Below, piece by piece: positions 54,174 to 64,000 of a stretch of 64,000 nt of DNA; within the stretch, counting starts at the first letter, position 1, and every line of letters begins with the position of its first letter. Below the pieces are notes generated by a model. That model saw nothing but the letters and a program-made list of their open reading frames with translations. It ran no database searches and was not told the origin of the DNA. The stretch covers positions 21,841 through 85,840 of the forward strand of contig NAVB01000040.1 in assembly GCA_002179805.1 (NCBI GenBank), in the 5' to 3' direction. Both the position numbers and the translations under genes were made by a program. Source of the stretch: Acanthamoeba lenticulata (lineage: Eukaryota; Discosea; Longamoebia; Acanthamoebidae).

Positions 54174-54415
54174 TGCGCCCTCTTTATCGTAGTGTTTTAA
54201 TTGCCTATTTAAAATTGGTTTCTTTTCTCTTGCCCAGGACTTGGGAAGAGAAGGAAAAGAAGGAAATAGGGAGTTTCGGGCGACGAACACGGCGAAGAAC
54301 GACAGAAGAAGAGGCGGCAAGCCGCCAGGGGCGACTGATTTACGTATTTGAAGAGAATACGGATTAATTTGGTGCTGTAGGACAGCCAACATCAATACCA
54401 CACGCCCGTGAGGAG
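54174..54415. promoter_or_regulatory. Shared divergent promoter region, NPRL3 / RMC1
   Basis: Only 242 nt separate the divergent start codons of two genes whose products act at the late endosome/lysosome. AT-richer than the flanking exons. No specific motif identified. Confidence 0.45.
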
Positions 54416-57400
54416 ATGGAGGGTCCGGTGCCAAGCAATTTCGATACAGAGAGGGGAATGGCCTCGCATAGGGAACGAGCGAACAAGACAGAAGACCATC
54501 TCTCTCCACGATTGCAAGGAGAAGAGAGCGATCTTGACGAAACCGCTCTCCTCAGGGCAACGACAGAACACGAGGCCAGCGGAGCAAAGAGAGAGGAGCA
54601 AAAGCAGCAAACCGCATCCGCGCCTCCAAATCTCTCTACCTCGGAAATCTATCAGCTCATGAGCTACCATGTGCAGCTCAACGAGCGCCGCCGCGTCCAA
54701 TTTGCTCCTCTGGATAAGACCACACCGCATTTCTTTGATGAATCGAGCCTCCTCCTGGTCTACATTCAGCAGCAAGAACTGCGCGTCGTGAACTGTCGTC
54801 CTTCTGCCCCTCCCTCCTCACCATCTTCACCCACTGGGGAGGTCTCCACCACGACGTTGGCGCTCAAGGCCGGCGCTAGCCTGCGGCCCAGGGAGGAGAT
54901 GCTGCGGTATAAAACAACCCCTCCCCCTCCTCTGTAGCCATGCTCGGCACTCACCAAGTCGCTCTTTGCTGCAACGTACCGTGTTGTGCTGCATCAACAG
55001 GATGAGTTTCAAGACGCTCAACACCGACTCCATTCTGATGGCCAAGGTGGCACCAGACAACAAGTACATCGCCATCCAGCGTTCACCAACCGAGATCGTA
55101 CATGCCACTCCCTTCTTTCTCAGTATCTTCACCGTAGCCTCATCCTCGTATGGGGGTGATGACCATGACCAGGTCTTCTTCTCGCTCGACGTCAACCACA
55201 ACGTGTCGTGGGTTCAGCCGTGCAAGCGGGCGGCCACGGCCCGCATTCTGGACTTTTACTGGACGGTGCCCGACAACCTCCTGATGGTCACCACCACGGG
55301 CGTCGAGCTCTACCAACTGCCCCTTCCTGACGCGCCCAAGGTCTTACCGCCTCCCCTCCTCCCCTTCATTGTCGTCGTCGTCGTCGATGGCCTACTCACC
55401 GATGAGCGCGCGGACAAGCAGCCCCTGTTCGGCCAGGTCAAGCCCAAGCTGATCAAGGAATTCCAGATGATGGTCAACTGGGCCGTTTATTCGGTACAAG
55501 AAATGACCTGGCCTGGCCTGCTCGAGGCGCTGGCGGCGGCTGCGGGACTGTGCTGACACTGGGTCATCGTTGTTGTGTCGCATACATAGCCGCTGCTGCG
55601 CATGCTGCTGGTGTCGGTCGGGGGTCGAGGCGGGTGCACGCTGCAGATCTGCTACTTCAAGAAAGACACGCCCATCAAGCTCCAGCGATTCGACATCGAA
55701 GTCACCATCGATGAAGACCCCGTCCTCCCCACCGATCTCTTCTTGGCCAAGATGTGCGTCGGCGTTCCTCCTCCTCCTCCCTCTCAAGCTCGTAGCCGAC
55801 GTAAACTTACGGCCGTGGTCGACAACAACAATAATAACAACAACAATACAGCTATGGGCGTATCTACGCGATTCATATCCACAGGGCCAAGCGCTTGATG
55901 GTGTTCTACCAGATCACGCTTGACGCCATCATGCGAAAGAGCGCGTTTACGCTTCACACCACCGGCCGCATGTACCCTCACATTGTAGATAATCTCATCA
56001 TTTTGCACGACCGCGATTCCCAGGTACCCTCCCTCTCCACCGCTTTCGTTCTTTTGCTGTTTAATTCGTCGTTTTCGTTCTTTTTTTCAATTTGCTGACG
56101 TCATGCGCCTGCCGTCGCTAGATATGCATGTTGTACGATCTGAAGGACAGGGGCACCACCCAGTTCCCCATCGTGGGGAGCCTGCCCTTGCGCCCCCTCA
56201 AGGAGGACAAGTCCGTCCAGCTTTGTACGATCATTTTTATTTTGCTTCATGACTCGTCTGCACGTTCGGCCTCGGTCACCGGCGCTAATCTCTTCTTGAC
56301 ATGTGTCATTCTTGCAGACAATGAAAGCTGGCACTTTGTGGCGCCCAACCACGTGCTCGACGTCAGCAATGGCCTCATGTGGGAAGTGGAGGTCGACCTG
56401 GCGAAAGGTGCCCCTCCCCTTTTCCTCCTTTTTCTCGACTGGTAGAAGAAGAAACTCAATCCGGATGGCTTTTCTTTTGCCACTTCTGCTCTCTCGCCCA
56501 GTGGCCGTTTCGTTCTCCAAGCGCGATCGATTGGTGGAGTTCCTGGTCCGGCGAGCCGACGGCCGGTCCGTCCTTCTTCCCCTCATCAAGACCATGATCG
56601 AAGAACAAGGCACACACGCCCCTCCCCCCTTGTCTTTTTCTTTTGTAATTGTTATATTATTAACACTTTATATGTTTATATTTTTGTTCGTCCAGAGCCG
56701 CTAGCGTCGATCGCCCGAGCGTTTGACTTGATCAACGCCACCGCGCGCCACGCCGTCGTGCCTGCCAGCAGGTGAACTTCACCTTCTTCTTCTTCTTTCT
56801 TTTCTTGGCCCACCGCGCGCATGGGGATTGCGATGCTGACTCGACTTGCTCGAGTGACCCAGACGCTCGCTTGACGGCGTCTCTCCGGCGCGGACCTCGC
56901 TGGCGTCGCCCGCGCGCGTGTCCACCACGCCGGCCCGCGCCGTGTCCGACTCGCAGCTGGCGCGCGCGGCCTCGCCCTTCACGCCCACTGCGCCCGGGTC
57001 CTCGACGGCGGCCGGCCTCCGTTCGGCTCCGCGCACGCCAGCATCGCCCTACAGCCCCTCGGGCGACGGCCTCGCCGTCGGGCCCTATTACGACTCGCCC
57101 TACAGCTCAAGCCTGAGCAACGGCAGCACCGCGACAACGACGTGGAGCTCGGTGCCGGCCGAGCCCGTGCCGGCACTGTCCTCGTCGCCGTCGTCGATGC
57201 TGGTCTCGCTCTCCAACGGGCCTTCGCCCGCGGCGTCGCCCTCGTCCTCATTTGTCTCGCTGCCAAGCATGTTCAACGGCGGCTCGACCAGCGCCGGCCT
57301 CGGCGGCAGCGGCAGCCACCTCCTGTCGTCATCGTCGTCGGCCAGGCGCCGGGCCGAGATGGGCCCGGCCCTCCGCACGCGCGACGGCCACGCCGTCATC

Positions 57401-58165
57401 GACCAGGCCGACATGTACGCCCACGTCCTCCTGCCGCTCGACGACGACAAGACGGCCAACAGTCGATACTTTATCGCGGTGGTGACCGAGTACATTCGGA
57501 GCCTGGGCTTCTACCAGATGCCCATCGAAGACTACATCTACAAGCTCTTGATCAGCGTGCTGGTGCAGGATAAGAGATACTATCAGCTGCATCAGTTCCT
57601 GCAGTACCACATCATCGACGACTCTGTACGCGTCAGCCCTTTGCAGCTGCGTCTTCCTCCGCGCAGCGCCTGACGCAAACACACAAACGCGCACCTGCAG
57701 GTGCATGTGGCGTGTCAGTTGCTTTCGCTGGAGAAGCAGTACGCGCCGGCCTATCAGCTGGCCCTCGATATGCTCAAGCGACTGCTGTCCCGGTCGAGCG
57801 TCGTGGCCGATCACATCGTGGAAGTGCTCCTGACGTCCGGCCAGTTCTTGCCTCTCCTGCGATTCATCGAGAGCCACAAGGGGGCGCATTACTCGGTGCG
57901 ACGGATCCTGGAGGCCGTCTTCTCGTCGGGCGACGACACGCTCTTCTACTCGGTCTATCGCTTCTTTGAGAAGCGGGGCGAGATCAACGCGGCCGAGTGC
58001 GCGCCCTACACGCAGTCCTTCCACCTCCTCTTCAACGCGCGTGCGGGCGGCGCCACCGGCGGCGGCAAGGGCGCCAGCTACGTTCCCTCGCCCGGCTCCA
58101 ACTTTGCCGCGCAGGTTGCCGCCTCGCTCTTTGCCGAGAACGGCCACACCACGACACTCAAGTAG
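54416..58165 (+). CDS. RMC1: RMC1 (C18orf8/Mic1), Mon1-Ccz1 regulator
   Basis: Homologue of the third subunit of the Mon1-Ccz1 Rab7 GEF, needed for late endosome/lysosome maturation. Start ATG at 54416; an N-terminal disordered extension precedes YHVQLNERRRVQFAPLDKTT and HFFDESSLLLVYIQQQELRV, the first blade. Propeller exons: FKTLNTDSILMAKVAPDNKY, VSWVQPCKRAATARILDFYW, LLMVTTTGVELYQL, LMVFYQITLDAIMRK and SWHFVAPNHVLDVSNGLMWE. A Ser/Pro-rich insertion (about 56900-57330) precedes the Mic1 helical domain: YFIAVVTEYIRSLGFYQMPI, YQLHQFLQYHIIDDS, VHVACQLLSLEKQYAPAYQL and LALDMLKRLL, then ADHIVEVLLTSGQFLPLLRF and YSVYRFFEKRGEINAAEC. The 'LHQFLQYH...ACQLLSLE' signature is diagnostic. At least nine introns; boundaries in the propeller are approximate. 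Confidence 0.88.
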
Positions 58166-58273
58166 CCCTCGCGCGAGCGCTGGCGGCTGGTGGCTTTGTG
58201 GAGCTTGGTGCCATGATCACACAACAAAAGAAGTCTTCAAGACGCAACACAACAAGTCTTGTGTAGGAACCGC

Positions 58274-59977
58274 TTAGTGCTCGCAGAAGGAGAAGGGCCG
58301 CTCCCACAAGTCGTTGTTGGCGTCGATGTAGTACTTGCGCTCGTGCATGAGCACCTCGCGGTGCCTCTCTGCCTCCTCCTTTGTAAAGCCCCACTTGGCC
58401 ATGTCGGTGATCATCACCACGAGCTCGCGCGGCAGCTGGCCCGCGGGCCAGCCGAGCACCTTGGCGGCGGACTCGGCCAGCGCGCGGGCCACCAGGCCCC
58501 GACGCCACTGCTGTGGCGGAACGTCGAGCGTCGACACGACGCGGCGGTCGGGGTCCACCACAAAGAAGCAGAGGATCTTGCGGACGCCTGGGGTGTCGCC
58601 CTCGTTGCGCATGTCCTTGACCCGATGCTGCAGGTGGTTGGCAAAGACCAGGCAGCGCCCGGCCGGGGTGTCCACCTTGCCCAGGTTGACGTTGAAGCTC
58701 CAGTTTTGGCCGGCGAACTGGCGAGCCCCAAAATCGTTGTCGCGTTGCTCGCGGAAGGCCAGGCAGGTGTCGGCCGACAGGTGCGGCGACGTCGAGTAGT
58801 AATAGATGCCCGACGCGGCGATGCGCTCCTGCGGCATGCCCTCGACGTGCCACGAGCCCTCGTACTCCTGGCCCGGCTGGAGCACGTAGTTGGCCGCCTT
58901 GACCACGACCTGCAGCCGCCGGCCGTAGACACGCTGCTCGCCGCCCAGCACGGCGGCAAACAAGGGAAGGAACAAGCGGAACACGCTCGCGATGGTGTCG
59001 TAGAGCTCCGGGTGACGCGCACGGTCGAGGTTGTTGATGTAGGACGCGATGCTCACCTCGCCGTCTGGCGCCACGTCAAACTCGGCCGGCAGCCACTGGT
59101 AGATCGAGTTCGCGGTGAAGGTCTCGAGCTCGCGCTCCTGGTTCCGGTACCTGCGCTCGTCGCTAACGTTCAGCCCTTCGTCTTCCCACCCTTCAAGCAA
59201 ATCCTCTGCCTCGTCTTCTTCGTCATCATCACCTCCACATTTAACATCACCAGCGCCATCGCCATGAACCTTGCGCTGTTCGGAGCTGACGCCGCGGACG
59301 TAGGGGTAGAGCGACGGGTGGATGAGGTCCTGGACCATGCCGTCAGAGCCCGGGTGGAAGTCCTTGTCCGGCGCGTCGGCGATGGCGTCAAGCTGCGCCT
59401 CGAGGCGCGCCCGCAGTTCCTCCGACACCGCCCCATCGACGTAGCGCACGGTTTGCGTTTCCTGGTGTTCATTGACCTGATAGGTCTTGCCGTCTGGGCC
59501 TTTGAACTTACGCGAGACCCAGCGGCGCCTCATGTCGTCCTCCACGCGAAAGTCGTCGTCGTCGATCCCACTCCACGCGCCAAGTCCTCGCCCGAGCCCT
59601 TGACTGAAGCGCGTCGGCTGCTCGGGGACCTCGACGCTGGGCGTGCTCAACGTGCAGGCAAAGGCCGGCTTCGGACCGCCGCCCACGGCTTCGGCCAGCA
59701 GGTTGCGCAGGGCGACGGCGACGGAAGCACCCGAGGCGCCCTGCTGTGCGGCCTCGAGGGCGTAGCGGCGGGCGATTTCCGGGTCGGCCACCTTGCGCTG
59801 CCAGTCGGGCTTCTTGCGGAGGGCCTCCATGATGGCCGCCACATGCGCCTGGTCGACCTCCCCCTCGAACGCCTGCCGGTGCCGCTTGCTCGCGGATGAA
59901 GTTACAATTGTGTTGAGAGTTGCGTTCTCGTCCGCTACGGCAGCATGGACGGGGCTGGATGGACGCGACCGCTTCAT
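58274..59977 (-). CDS. DUF4246 family protein (2OG-oxygenase-like)
   Basis: Intronless 567-residue frame; the first ATG is at 59977 (MKRSRPSSPVHAAVADENAT). Conserved blocks of DUF4246: WLPAEFDVAPDGEVSIASYI, NNLDRARHPELYDTIASVFR, LFLPLFAAVLGGE, YEGSWHVEGMPQERIAASGI, YYYSTSPHLSADTCLAFREQ, VDTPAGRCLVFANHLQHRVK and GVRKILCFFVVDPDRRVVST, then LDVPPQQWRRG. The SWHVEGMPQE histidine and glutamate and the later NHLQHRV histidine resemble the iron-binding H-x-D/E...H arrangement of 2-oxoglutarate/Fe(II) oxygenases, which is how this mainly fungal family is usually interpreted; activity is not established. An acidic insertion (DDDEEDEAEDLLEG) follows residue 220 or so. The complete absence of introns over 1.7 kb contrasts with nearly all neighbours. 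Confidence 0.85.
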   Translation of the reverse strand: MKRSRPSSPVHAAVADENATLNTIVTSSASKRHRQAFEGEVDQAHVAAIMEALRKKPDWQRKVADPEIARRYALEAAQQGASGASVAVALRNLLAEAVGGGPKPAFACTLSTPSVEVPEQPTRFSQGLGRGLGAWSGIDDDDFRVEDDMRRRWVSRKFKGPDGKTYQVNEHQETQTVRYVDGAVSEELRARLEAQLDAIADAPDKDFHPGSDGMVQDLIHPSLYPYVRGVSSEQRKVHGDGAGDVKCGGDDDEEDEAEDLLEGWEDEGLNVSDERRYRNQERELETFTANSIYQWLPAEFDVAPDGEVSIASYINNLDRARHPELYDTIASVFRLFLPLFAAVLGGEQRVYGRRLQVVVKAANYVLQPGQEYEGSWHVEGMPQERIAASGIYYYSTSPHLSADTCLAFREQRDNDFGARQFAGQNWSFNVNLGKVDTPAGRCLVFANHLQHRVKDMRNEGDTPGVRKILCFFVVDPDRRVVSTLDVPPQQWRRGLVARALAESAAKVLGWPAGQLPRELVVMITDMAKWGFTKEEAERHREVLMHERKYYIDANNDLWERPFSFCEH

Positions 59978-60086
59978 CTTGTCGGTGCGGCACGCTAAAA
60001 CAACCAAAGATGGTCTCTGGTTCACTTCTTAGCACAATTTATCAAGTCAAGCTCCGCGCCAATGACGATTTATTCTTATGATGTGG

Positions 60087-60988
60087 TTATAACTCTACAA
60101 ATTGTGGGCTCGAAGGCAGTGGCCGGTAGTGGACGGCTTGCCTCCTCCTCTTCCAGAAGAGGAACAGACCCACCGCCGACGCCCCCACGAGCAGAAGCGC
60201 GCCCAACACGCCAAACACGATGCCCACCACGGTCCCCGCGTTGCTGCTGCCGTGATCGCCCCGGCTTGGCGGCGGCGTTGGCGACGGCAAAGGGTCGCGA
60301 CACCCGAGGATCCCAAGCACGGCCGCCACGCGCGGCAGTTGTGTCCACGGCCTTCCGTTGATGAGAAGAACGTCGGTGATGGCGATGGGCCAGCTCGGGT
60401 CCTGCGGCGAGAGCCTGTGGAGCTCCCAGCCGATGTCTTCGTTGGACAGGTTGAACAGGACCCAGTAGTGGCCCGGCATCAGCACAATGCCCTCTGCGAG
60501 CGTCGTCGGGAAGACGTGGCTGGTCTTGCCCTCGGGCAGCGCGTTGGTCACGTCGAACGTGGCGTTTGGCAGGGCTGGGCCGATTAGCGTGGGGTCAACT
60601 GCCGTGCCTTCGTGGAGAGTCAAGCTGGCTAGACGGGTCTGGCTGCCTGTGGGCGATCAAAAAAGAAAAAAAAAGTGCAAAAGATAATCAAGATCAGAAA
60701 TAAATTATTTTTTAAAAAAAATGGGAAAAGGGACGGCTTGCCGTAGGTCCAGAGCGTCATGTTGACGGCAGTGATGCGGCTCTTTTGCACGACTTCAAAG
60801 GCCTGCGCCAGCGCCGGCGTGACGTATTCTTCGCTGGGGCTGTAGTCGGGCGTATTTACGGCCAACTGCGAGGGCCCAGCGTCCTCGCACTCGCCCCTGG
60901 CGCCCACGGGAGCAGGGCTGAGCAGAAGCAAGAGCACCAAGCTGCACAAGGCAGCAGCCGTGCTCACGACCTTCTCCAGCCCGGGCAT
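60087..60988 (-). CDS. Type I membrane protein of unknown function
   Basis: Two-exon gene. Exon 1 from ATG 60988 encodes a signal peptide (AAALCSLVLLLLLSPAPVGA), then GECEDAGPSQLAVNTPDYSP and ITAVNMTLWTYGK. After an AT-rich intron (about 60640-60745), exon 2 reads TRLASLTLHEGTAVDP, PNATFDVTNALPEGKTSHVF, IVLMPGHYWVLFNLSNEDIG and WPIAITDVLLINGRPWTQL. It ends with a Pro-rich juxtamembrane stretch, a membrane helix (AGTVVGIVFGVLGALLLVGA), a stop-transfer WKRRR and a short tail. The ectodomain looks like a small beta-sandwich with several N-x-S/T sites (inference). Similar layouts are common in amoebal surface proteins, but I do not recognise the family. Confidence 0.7.
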
Positions 60989-61081
60989 GCTCTCTTTCTC
61001 TCGTGAAGAAAAGAGTGGAAATAGTAGTGTTGGGAAGGACCCATTTTATTGGCTGCATTTACAAGTTATCGTTGTGGCTCC

Positions 61082-62572
61082 TCAGGCCTTGTGGCCCGGG
61101 ATCACCCGCTTGTTGCGGCCGCCGCGTTTGTTGTTGGTGGCCGGCCTGGCGGGCTGGACTTCTTCTTCCTCTTCCTCTCCCCGGTCGTCGCTCTGCTGCT
61201 GGCCCGTCGTCTCGTCCGTCGCCTCCTCTTCCTCCTCATCATACAAGGGGATGAGCCGCGACACCCCGGGCGCCAGCTTGGGCGGCTTGAAGCGCCAACT
61301 CGACGCGTTGGTGCGGCCGGCGACCATGATCTCCTCGGGCCAGTGCGACGAAGTGTGGCCCGCCCGGAAGGCCTCCTGGCGCTTGCCGATGGCTTCGGGC
61401 GTGAGCCGCGCCTGCGGGGTCATGCACACGTAGGCCACGAGCCGCCGCGGCGGAAGGATCGACCCGTCGGCGGGGATCGGACGGGCCGTCGTGGGCGGCG
61501 CGTTGCAGTGGATGAGGCGGCTGTCCCAGAGGACCATGTCGCCGGCCTCAGCGCACACCTTGATGGGGCTCAGGCCCGCCCGCTTGATCTCGTTCTGCCA
61601 CGGGCTGTCCTGCAAAAGGCAATCGTCCATGACGTGAGCTCGAGAACACCAAAAGAAAAAGAAGAAGAAGAGAAAAAGAACAAGAAAATGATGAAGATGA
61701 TGAAGATGATGAAGGCGAGGGTGAGGGGTCGTACAGGGCCAAACTTTTCGAGTCTGATGAAGTCCCGCGAGGCGTTGCCCAATTGGGGGTGGTTGGTGAA
61801 GATCTCGTTGAACACCGTGTGCGAGCCGGGCACGACGACGAGACCGCCGTCGTGTTCGCCGCTCGGGTAGTAGTTGACGAAGCCCTGTATGCAGACCTTG
61901 TGGGGCTTCACCTTGCCGTTCTGGTCCAAGTGGTACCAGCCGGTCTTGGTGAGCCACTTTTCGTTGTACTCGAACGGCCTGAACATGCAGAACCCGTCGA
62001 AGCTCGTCGCCAGCTAACGACCCGGTCGAGAAGAAGAAGATTGATGTCAGCAGAAGAAGAAGAAGAAGAAGAGGAAGACACGTACATCAGGGGTCTGCCA
62101 GATGGTAGAGAAGATGTGCCGCACTCCGGGCAGTGCGCGGTTGAACCAGAGGAAGGCGCTCTGGCCCACGCCTTCGGACACGATGATGCCCTTGCCGTAG
62201 GGGTCCGGCCAGCCCTGATCCCACGAGCGTGGATCGTTCCGCTTGATGGACGCGGTCGACATCCCCTCGAGGAAGTCCCACGCCAGCTTCCTCCCCTCGT
62301 CCAGCTGAGAGAAGCGTGAGCGCCAATGGCGACTACGATGAGGAAAAGGACACTACGCGAAGCAAAGGGAGTGTCCGCACCTGGTTGGTCGGGACGACGT
62401 CCTTGAAGACGGCGTAGCCGTGCTGCTCGAGGTACTCGTAGCCGGCGGGGTCGTCCACGGCGAACCTTGGCGGGGCAAAGGGCCGCACCCGAGGGGCGTC
62501 TCCGGTGGGCCGCCCCCTGCCTCCTCGTCCACCACCTCTTCCTCTTCCATTTCCTCTTGATGGCGCGTGCAT
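61082..62572 (-). CDS. Phytanoyl-CoA dioxygenase (PhyH) family protein
   Basis: 2-oxoglutarate/Fe(II)-dependent dioxygenase. Start ATG at 62572 with an RGG-rich N-terminus ([18 protein letters not shown]), then FAVDDPAGYEYLEQHGYAVF. Next exons read EGRKLAWDFLEGMSTASIKR, KGIIVSEGVGQSAFLWFNRA and GFCMFRPFEYNEKWLTKTGW. The iron site is WYHLDQN (HxD) and, in the last exon, DMVLWDSRLIHCNAPPTTAR (distal His). Between them GLVVVPGSHTVFNEIFTNHP is the typical 'GGL.VVPGSH' strand-turn. The C-terminus has an acidic patch and a basic tail (NNKRGGRNKR). Five exons. The protein lacks a PTS2 or mitochondrial signal I can recognise, so peroxisomal phytanate oxidation is not implied; the substrate is unknown. 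Confidence 0.87.
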
Positions 62573-62809
62573 GTTTGTGTTTTTTGGTTCTATGAAAGAA
62601 AAAGAAAAACACATAAATAAAAAGCTTTGTCCCCATTCCGCGCCAATGCTCCGCTTTGTTTACGTGAACGACCTGTTAAGAATTTCTTTCATTCCGCTTT
62701 TCTAAACAGACATCTAAAAAAAGATTTTTTGAAATTGTAAAAATTCTGTAAAGAAGTCGGACGGCTGGCGTGCACGAAGTTAAAAAGTGGGGCAGCCGTT
62801 GGCGCGCCT

Positions 62810-63015
62810 CCCTCGGCCGCGCGGCTGCAGGTGTGTTCATTCCACGGGCAGCCGTTGGTGCGTGCAGCCTCCTTTGGCTGCCTTGCTGCAAGTCTCCTCG
62901 TTCCACGGGCAGCCGTTTTGGCGTGCCCACTGGAGCACGGCCAGGTGGCCTCCCTCGGCCGCCAGGGCACAGGTAAAGTCGTCCCACGGGCAGCCGTTTT
63001 GGCGCGCCCACTGCA
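62810..63015 (-). repeat. GCPW-repeat units
   Basis: Three copies of a CAACGGCTGCCCGTGG core (on the minus strand) at about 62990, 62910 and 62850, plus a truncated one near 62805, mark a roughly 78-bp repeat whose last units are shortened. Confidence 0.75.
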
Positions 63016-63235
63016 GCACAGACAGCCAGCCCTTCGCTGCCAGCCTCTTGGTGAATCCGGCGACGAGAAGTCGCGGGTCATTGTCCTCCTCGACGGCAGC
63101 GTGGAGGCCACGCCGCGGAAGAAGGAGGAAAGCTTGGTGCCACTTGCGGCAGACAGCACGGGAGGCAGGCAGCGCGAGGGGCTGCACGAAGCTGAGCACG
63201 AGGCTCACGAGCTCCACCATTAGGTCATCCGCCAT
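62837..63235 (-). pseudogene. F-box protein with decaying 'WARQNGCPW' repeats
   Basis: The first ATG, 63235, gives MADDLMVELVSLVLSFVQP, then ASRAVCRKWHQAFLLLP, a short F-box. It continues with repeats of the ankyrin-like type: KGWLSVLQWARQNGCPWDDF, then GGHLAVLQWARQNGCPWNEE and TCSKAAKGG. The next two repeat units (to about 62815) have each lost the 'HLAVLQW' half; the first loss is not a multiple of three, so the frame runs to a TGA at 62837 after QRLPVE, while the displaced frame still reads TNGCPWNEHTCSRAAEGG. The gene therefore looks truncated by repeat deletions. Intact F-box/GCPW-repeat proteins are common in amoebae and their giant viruses. A short functional protein cannot be excluded. 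Confidence 0.6.
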
Positions 63236-63354
63236 TTCCTCCACAGTTTGCTGATCAAAAGCGCTTTTTATTTGTAATTAGCGGTAATACTCCTGGAAAA
63301 GAGAGAAACAAGACCTTTCCTCTGTGCGACGGCGTCGAGCAGCAAAAGAGACAG

Positions 63355-64000
63355 ATGGATTGCACGACGCTGCTCCCCTTTGAGCTTTTCCTGTGCCTCT
63401 TTGAGTGCGTGGTCCTCCTTAACTTATGAAGAGTACATGAACAGCAGTTTCACTGCAAATATTCCAACGTCAGGAACCTGGAGGTGGAGGACCTCGAACG
63501 AGCCCGGCGCGTGAACCAGGAGTGGCGCCGGGCCGCCAGCGCGCCTGCGCTCTGGCGAGGCGCCTTCTGCCGCAGGGTTCGGATCACGCGCCCATCGCTC
63601 CGCTTCCTGCTCGGTGGCGCGCCGCCCTGCGGCAAGCAGCAGCAGCAACAACAAGAGGAAAAGAAGGAGGAAGAGGAGGTGCTCTCCACCTTTGACTGGC
63701 GCCAGGCCACGCTCCAACACCCCGCGCTGTGGGCTCGTCTCCGGCAGGCCATCACCGCCCGCGACGCCCTCGGCTTCGCGTCGCTCGTCCAGCAAGGCGG
63801 CTTCGAGGCACGCCTTTTCGTCCAGCTTGCTTGTGTTGTGGCCACACGTGACCTTGCCCTTGCTTGTCTGTTGAGGCCCTCAACAGCTCAACGCGCGGGA
63901 CGAGGAGGGCCTGACGCTGGTCCACCACGTGATCCGCAGCGGTACCGCTTTTTGTTTTTTTGTTTTTTTGTTTGTTTGTTTGTTTGTTTTGTTTTGTTTT
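63355..64000 (+). CDS. F-box protein with ankyrin-like repeats (3' part beyond window)
   Basis: Exon 1 from ATG 63355 reads MDCTTLLPFELFLCLFECV. After a short intron (acceptor CGTCAG at about 63471), exon 2 continues NLEVEDLERARRVNQEWRRA and ASAPALWRGAFCRR, completing an F-box. A Gln/Glu-rich spacer (QQQQQQEEKKEEEEV) is followed by LQHPALWARLRQAITARDAL and GFASLVQQGGFE. After another intron the frame resumes LNARDEEGLTLVHHVIRSG, an ankyrin repeat (D..G.T.LH..), before a GTACCG donor at about 63943. The gene runs into a T/G-rich intron at the right edge. It is head-to-head with the other F-box gene, 119 nt apart. It probably acts as an SCF adaptor (inference). Confidence 0.7.
63952..64000. repeat. 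(TTTG)n / (TTTTG)n simple repeat
   Basis: T-rich intronic simple sequence made of T7G, TTTG and TTTTG units continues to the end of the window. Confidence 0.9.

Noticed and set aside
58259..59899. 546-codon plus-strand ORF
   Set aside because: Exact antisense of the DUF4246 gene, which carries all the conserved family blocks on the minus strand.

Overview
The window is eukaryotic nuclear DNA from a compact, GC-rich, intron-rich protist genome. The best fit is a free-living amoebozoan of the Acanthamoeba type (inference). Support: most genes are split by short introns (about 50-100 nt) with a G|GTACGT / GTGCGT donor and a CAG or TAG acceptor. Coding exons are GC-rich while introns and spacers are AT-richer. 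Gene spacing is tens to a few hundred bases, on both strands. The gene set mixes conserved eukaryotic housekeeping genes with F-box, LRR and 'GCPW'-type repeat proteins. No prokaryotic operons, CRISPR arrays, rRNA or intact insertion sequences were seen.

Layout. 1-8.1 kb: secreted DOMON protein (runs off the left edge), EMC4, fibrillarin, a DHHC palmitoyltransferase, a VAMP7-like R-SNARE, a broken BTB gene and an antisense tRNA-Ile(AAU). 8.1-8.9 kb: an AT-rich island with a piggyBac-like transposase relic. 8.9-19.4 kb: two LRR proteins, an acidic protein, a mitochondrial TPR protein head-to-head with MIX23, a CYP7-like P450 and a protein with 11-residue coiled-coil repeats. 19.8-27.2 kb: short RAB3GAP2 homologue, DUF218 protein, small membrane ORF, small HEAT protein, amidohydrolase. 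27.3-35 kb: large beta-helix surface protein, a degenerate spacer, a gamma-glutamylcyclotransferase-like gene, and an F-box protein fused to a Ras-like pseudo-GTPase with a CAAX end. 35-47 kb: NFRKB/INO80 subunit, NCS1 nucleobase transporter, mitochondrial enoyl-CoA hydratase, SETD4-like methyltransferase, CsbD-like protein with a frameshift. 47-64 kb: questin-oxidase-like enzyme, membrane-anchored PAF-acetylhydrolase-like hydrolase, NPRL3 (GATOR1) divergent from RMC1 (Mon1-Ccz1 regulator), DUF4246 oxygenase, a type I membrane protein, PhyH dioxygenase, and two head-to-head F-box/repeat genes, the last running off the right edge.

Several products act on endolysosomal traffic and nutrient signalling (VAMP7-like SNARE, RAB3GAP2, RMC1, NPRL3), but the genes otherwise look independently regulated. 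The most unusual item is the F-box / Ras-like pseudo-GTPase / CAAX fusion at 33.3-34.8 kb. Exon boundaries given to the base were checked by reading frame across the junction; others are approximate.
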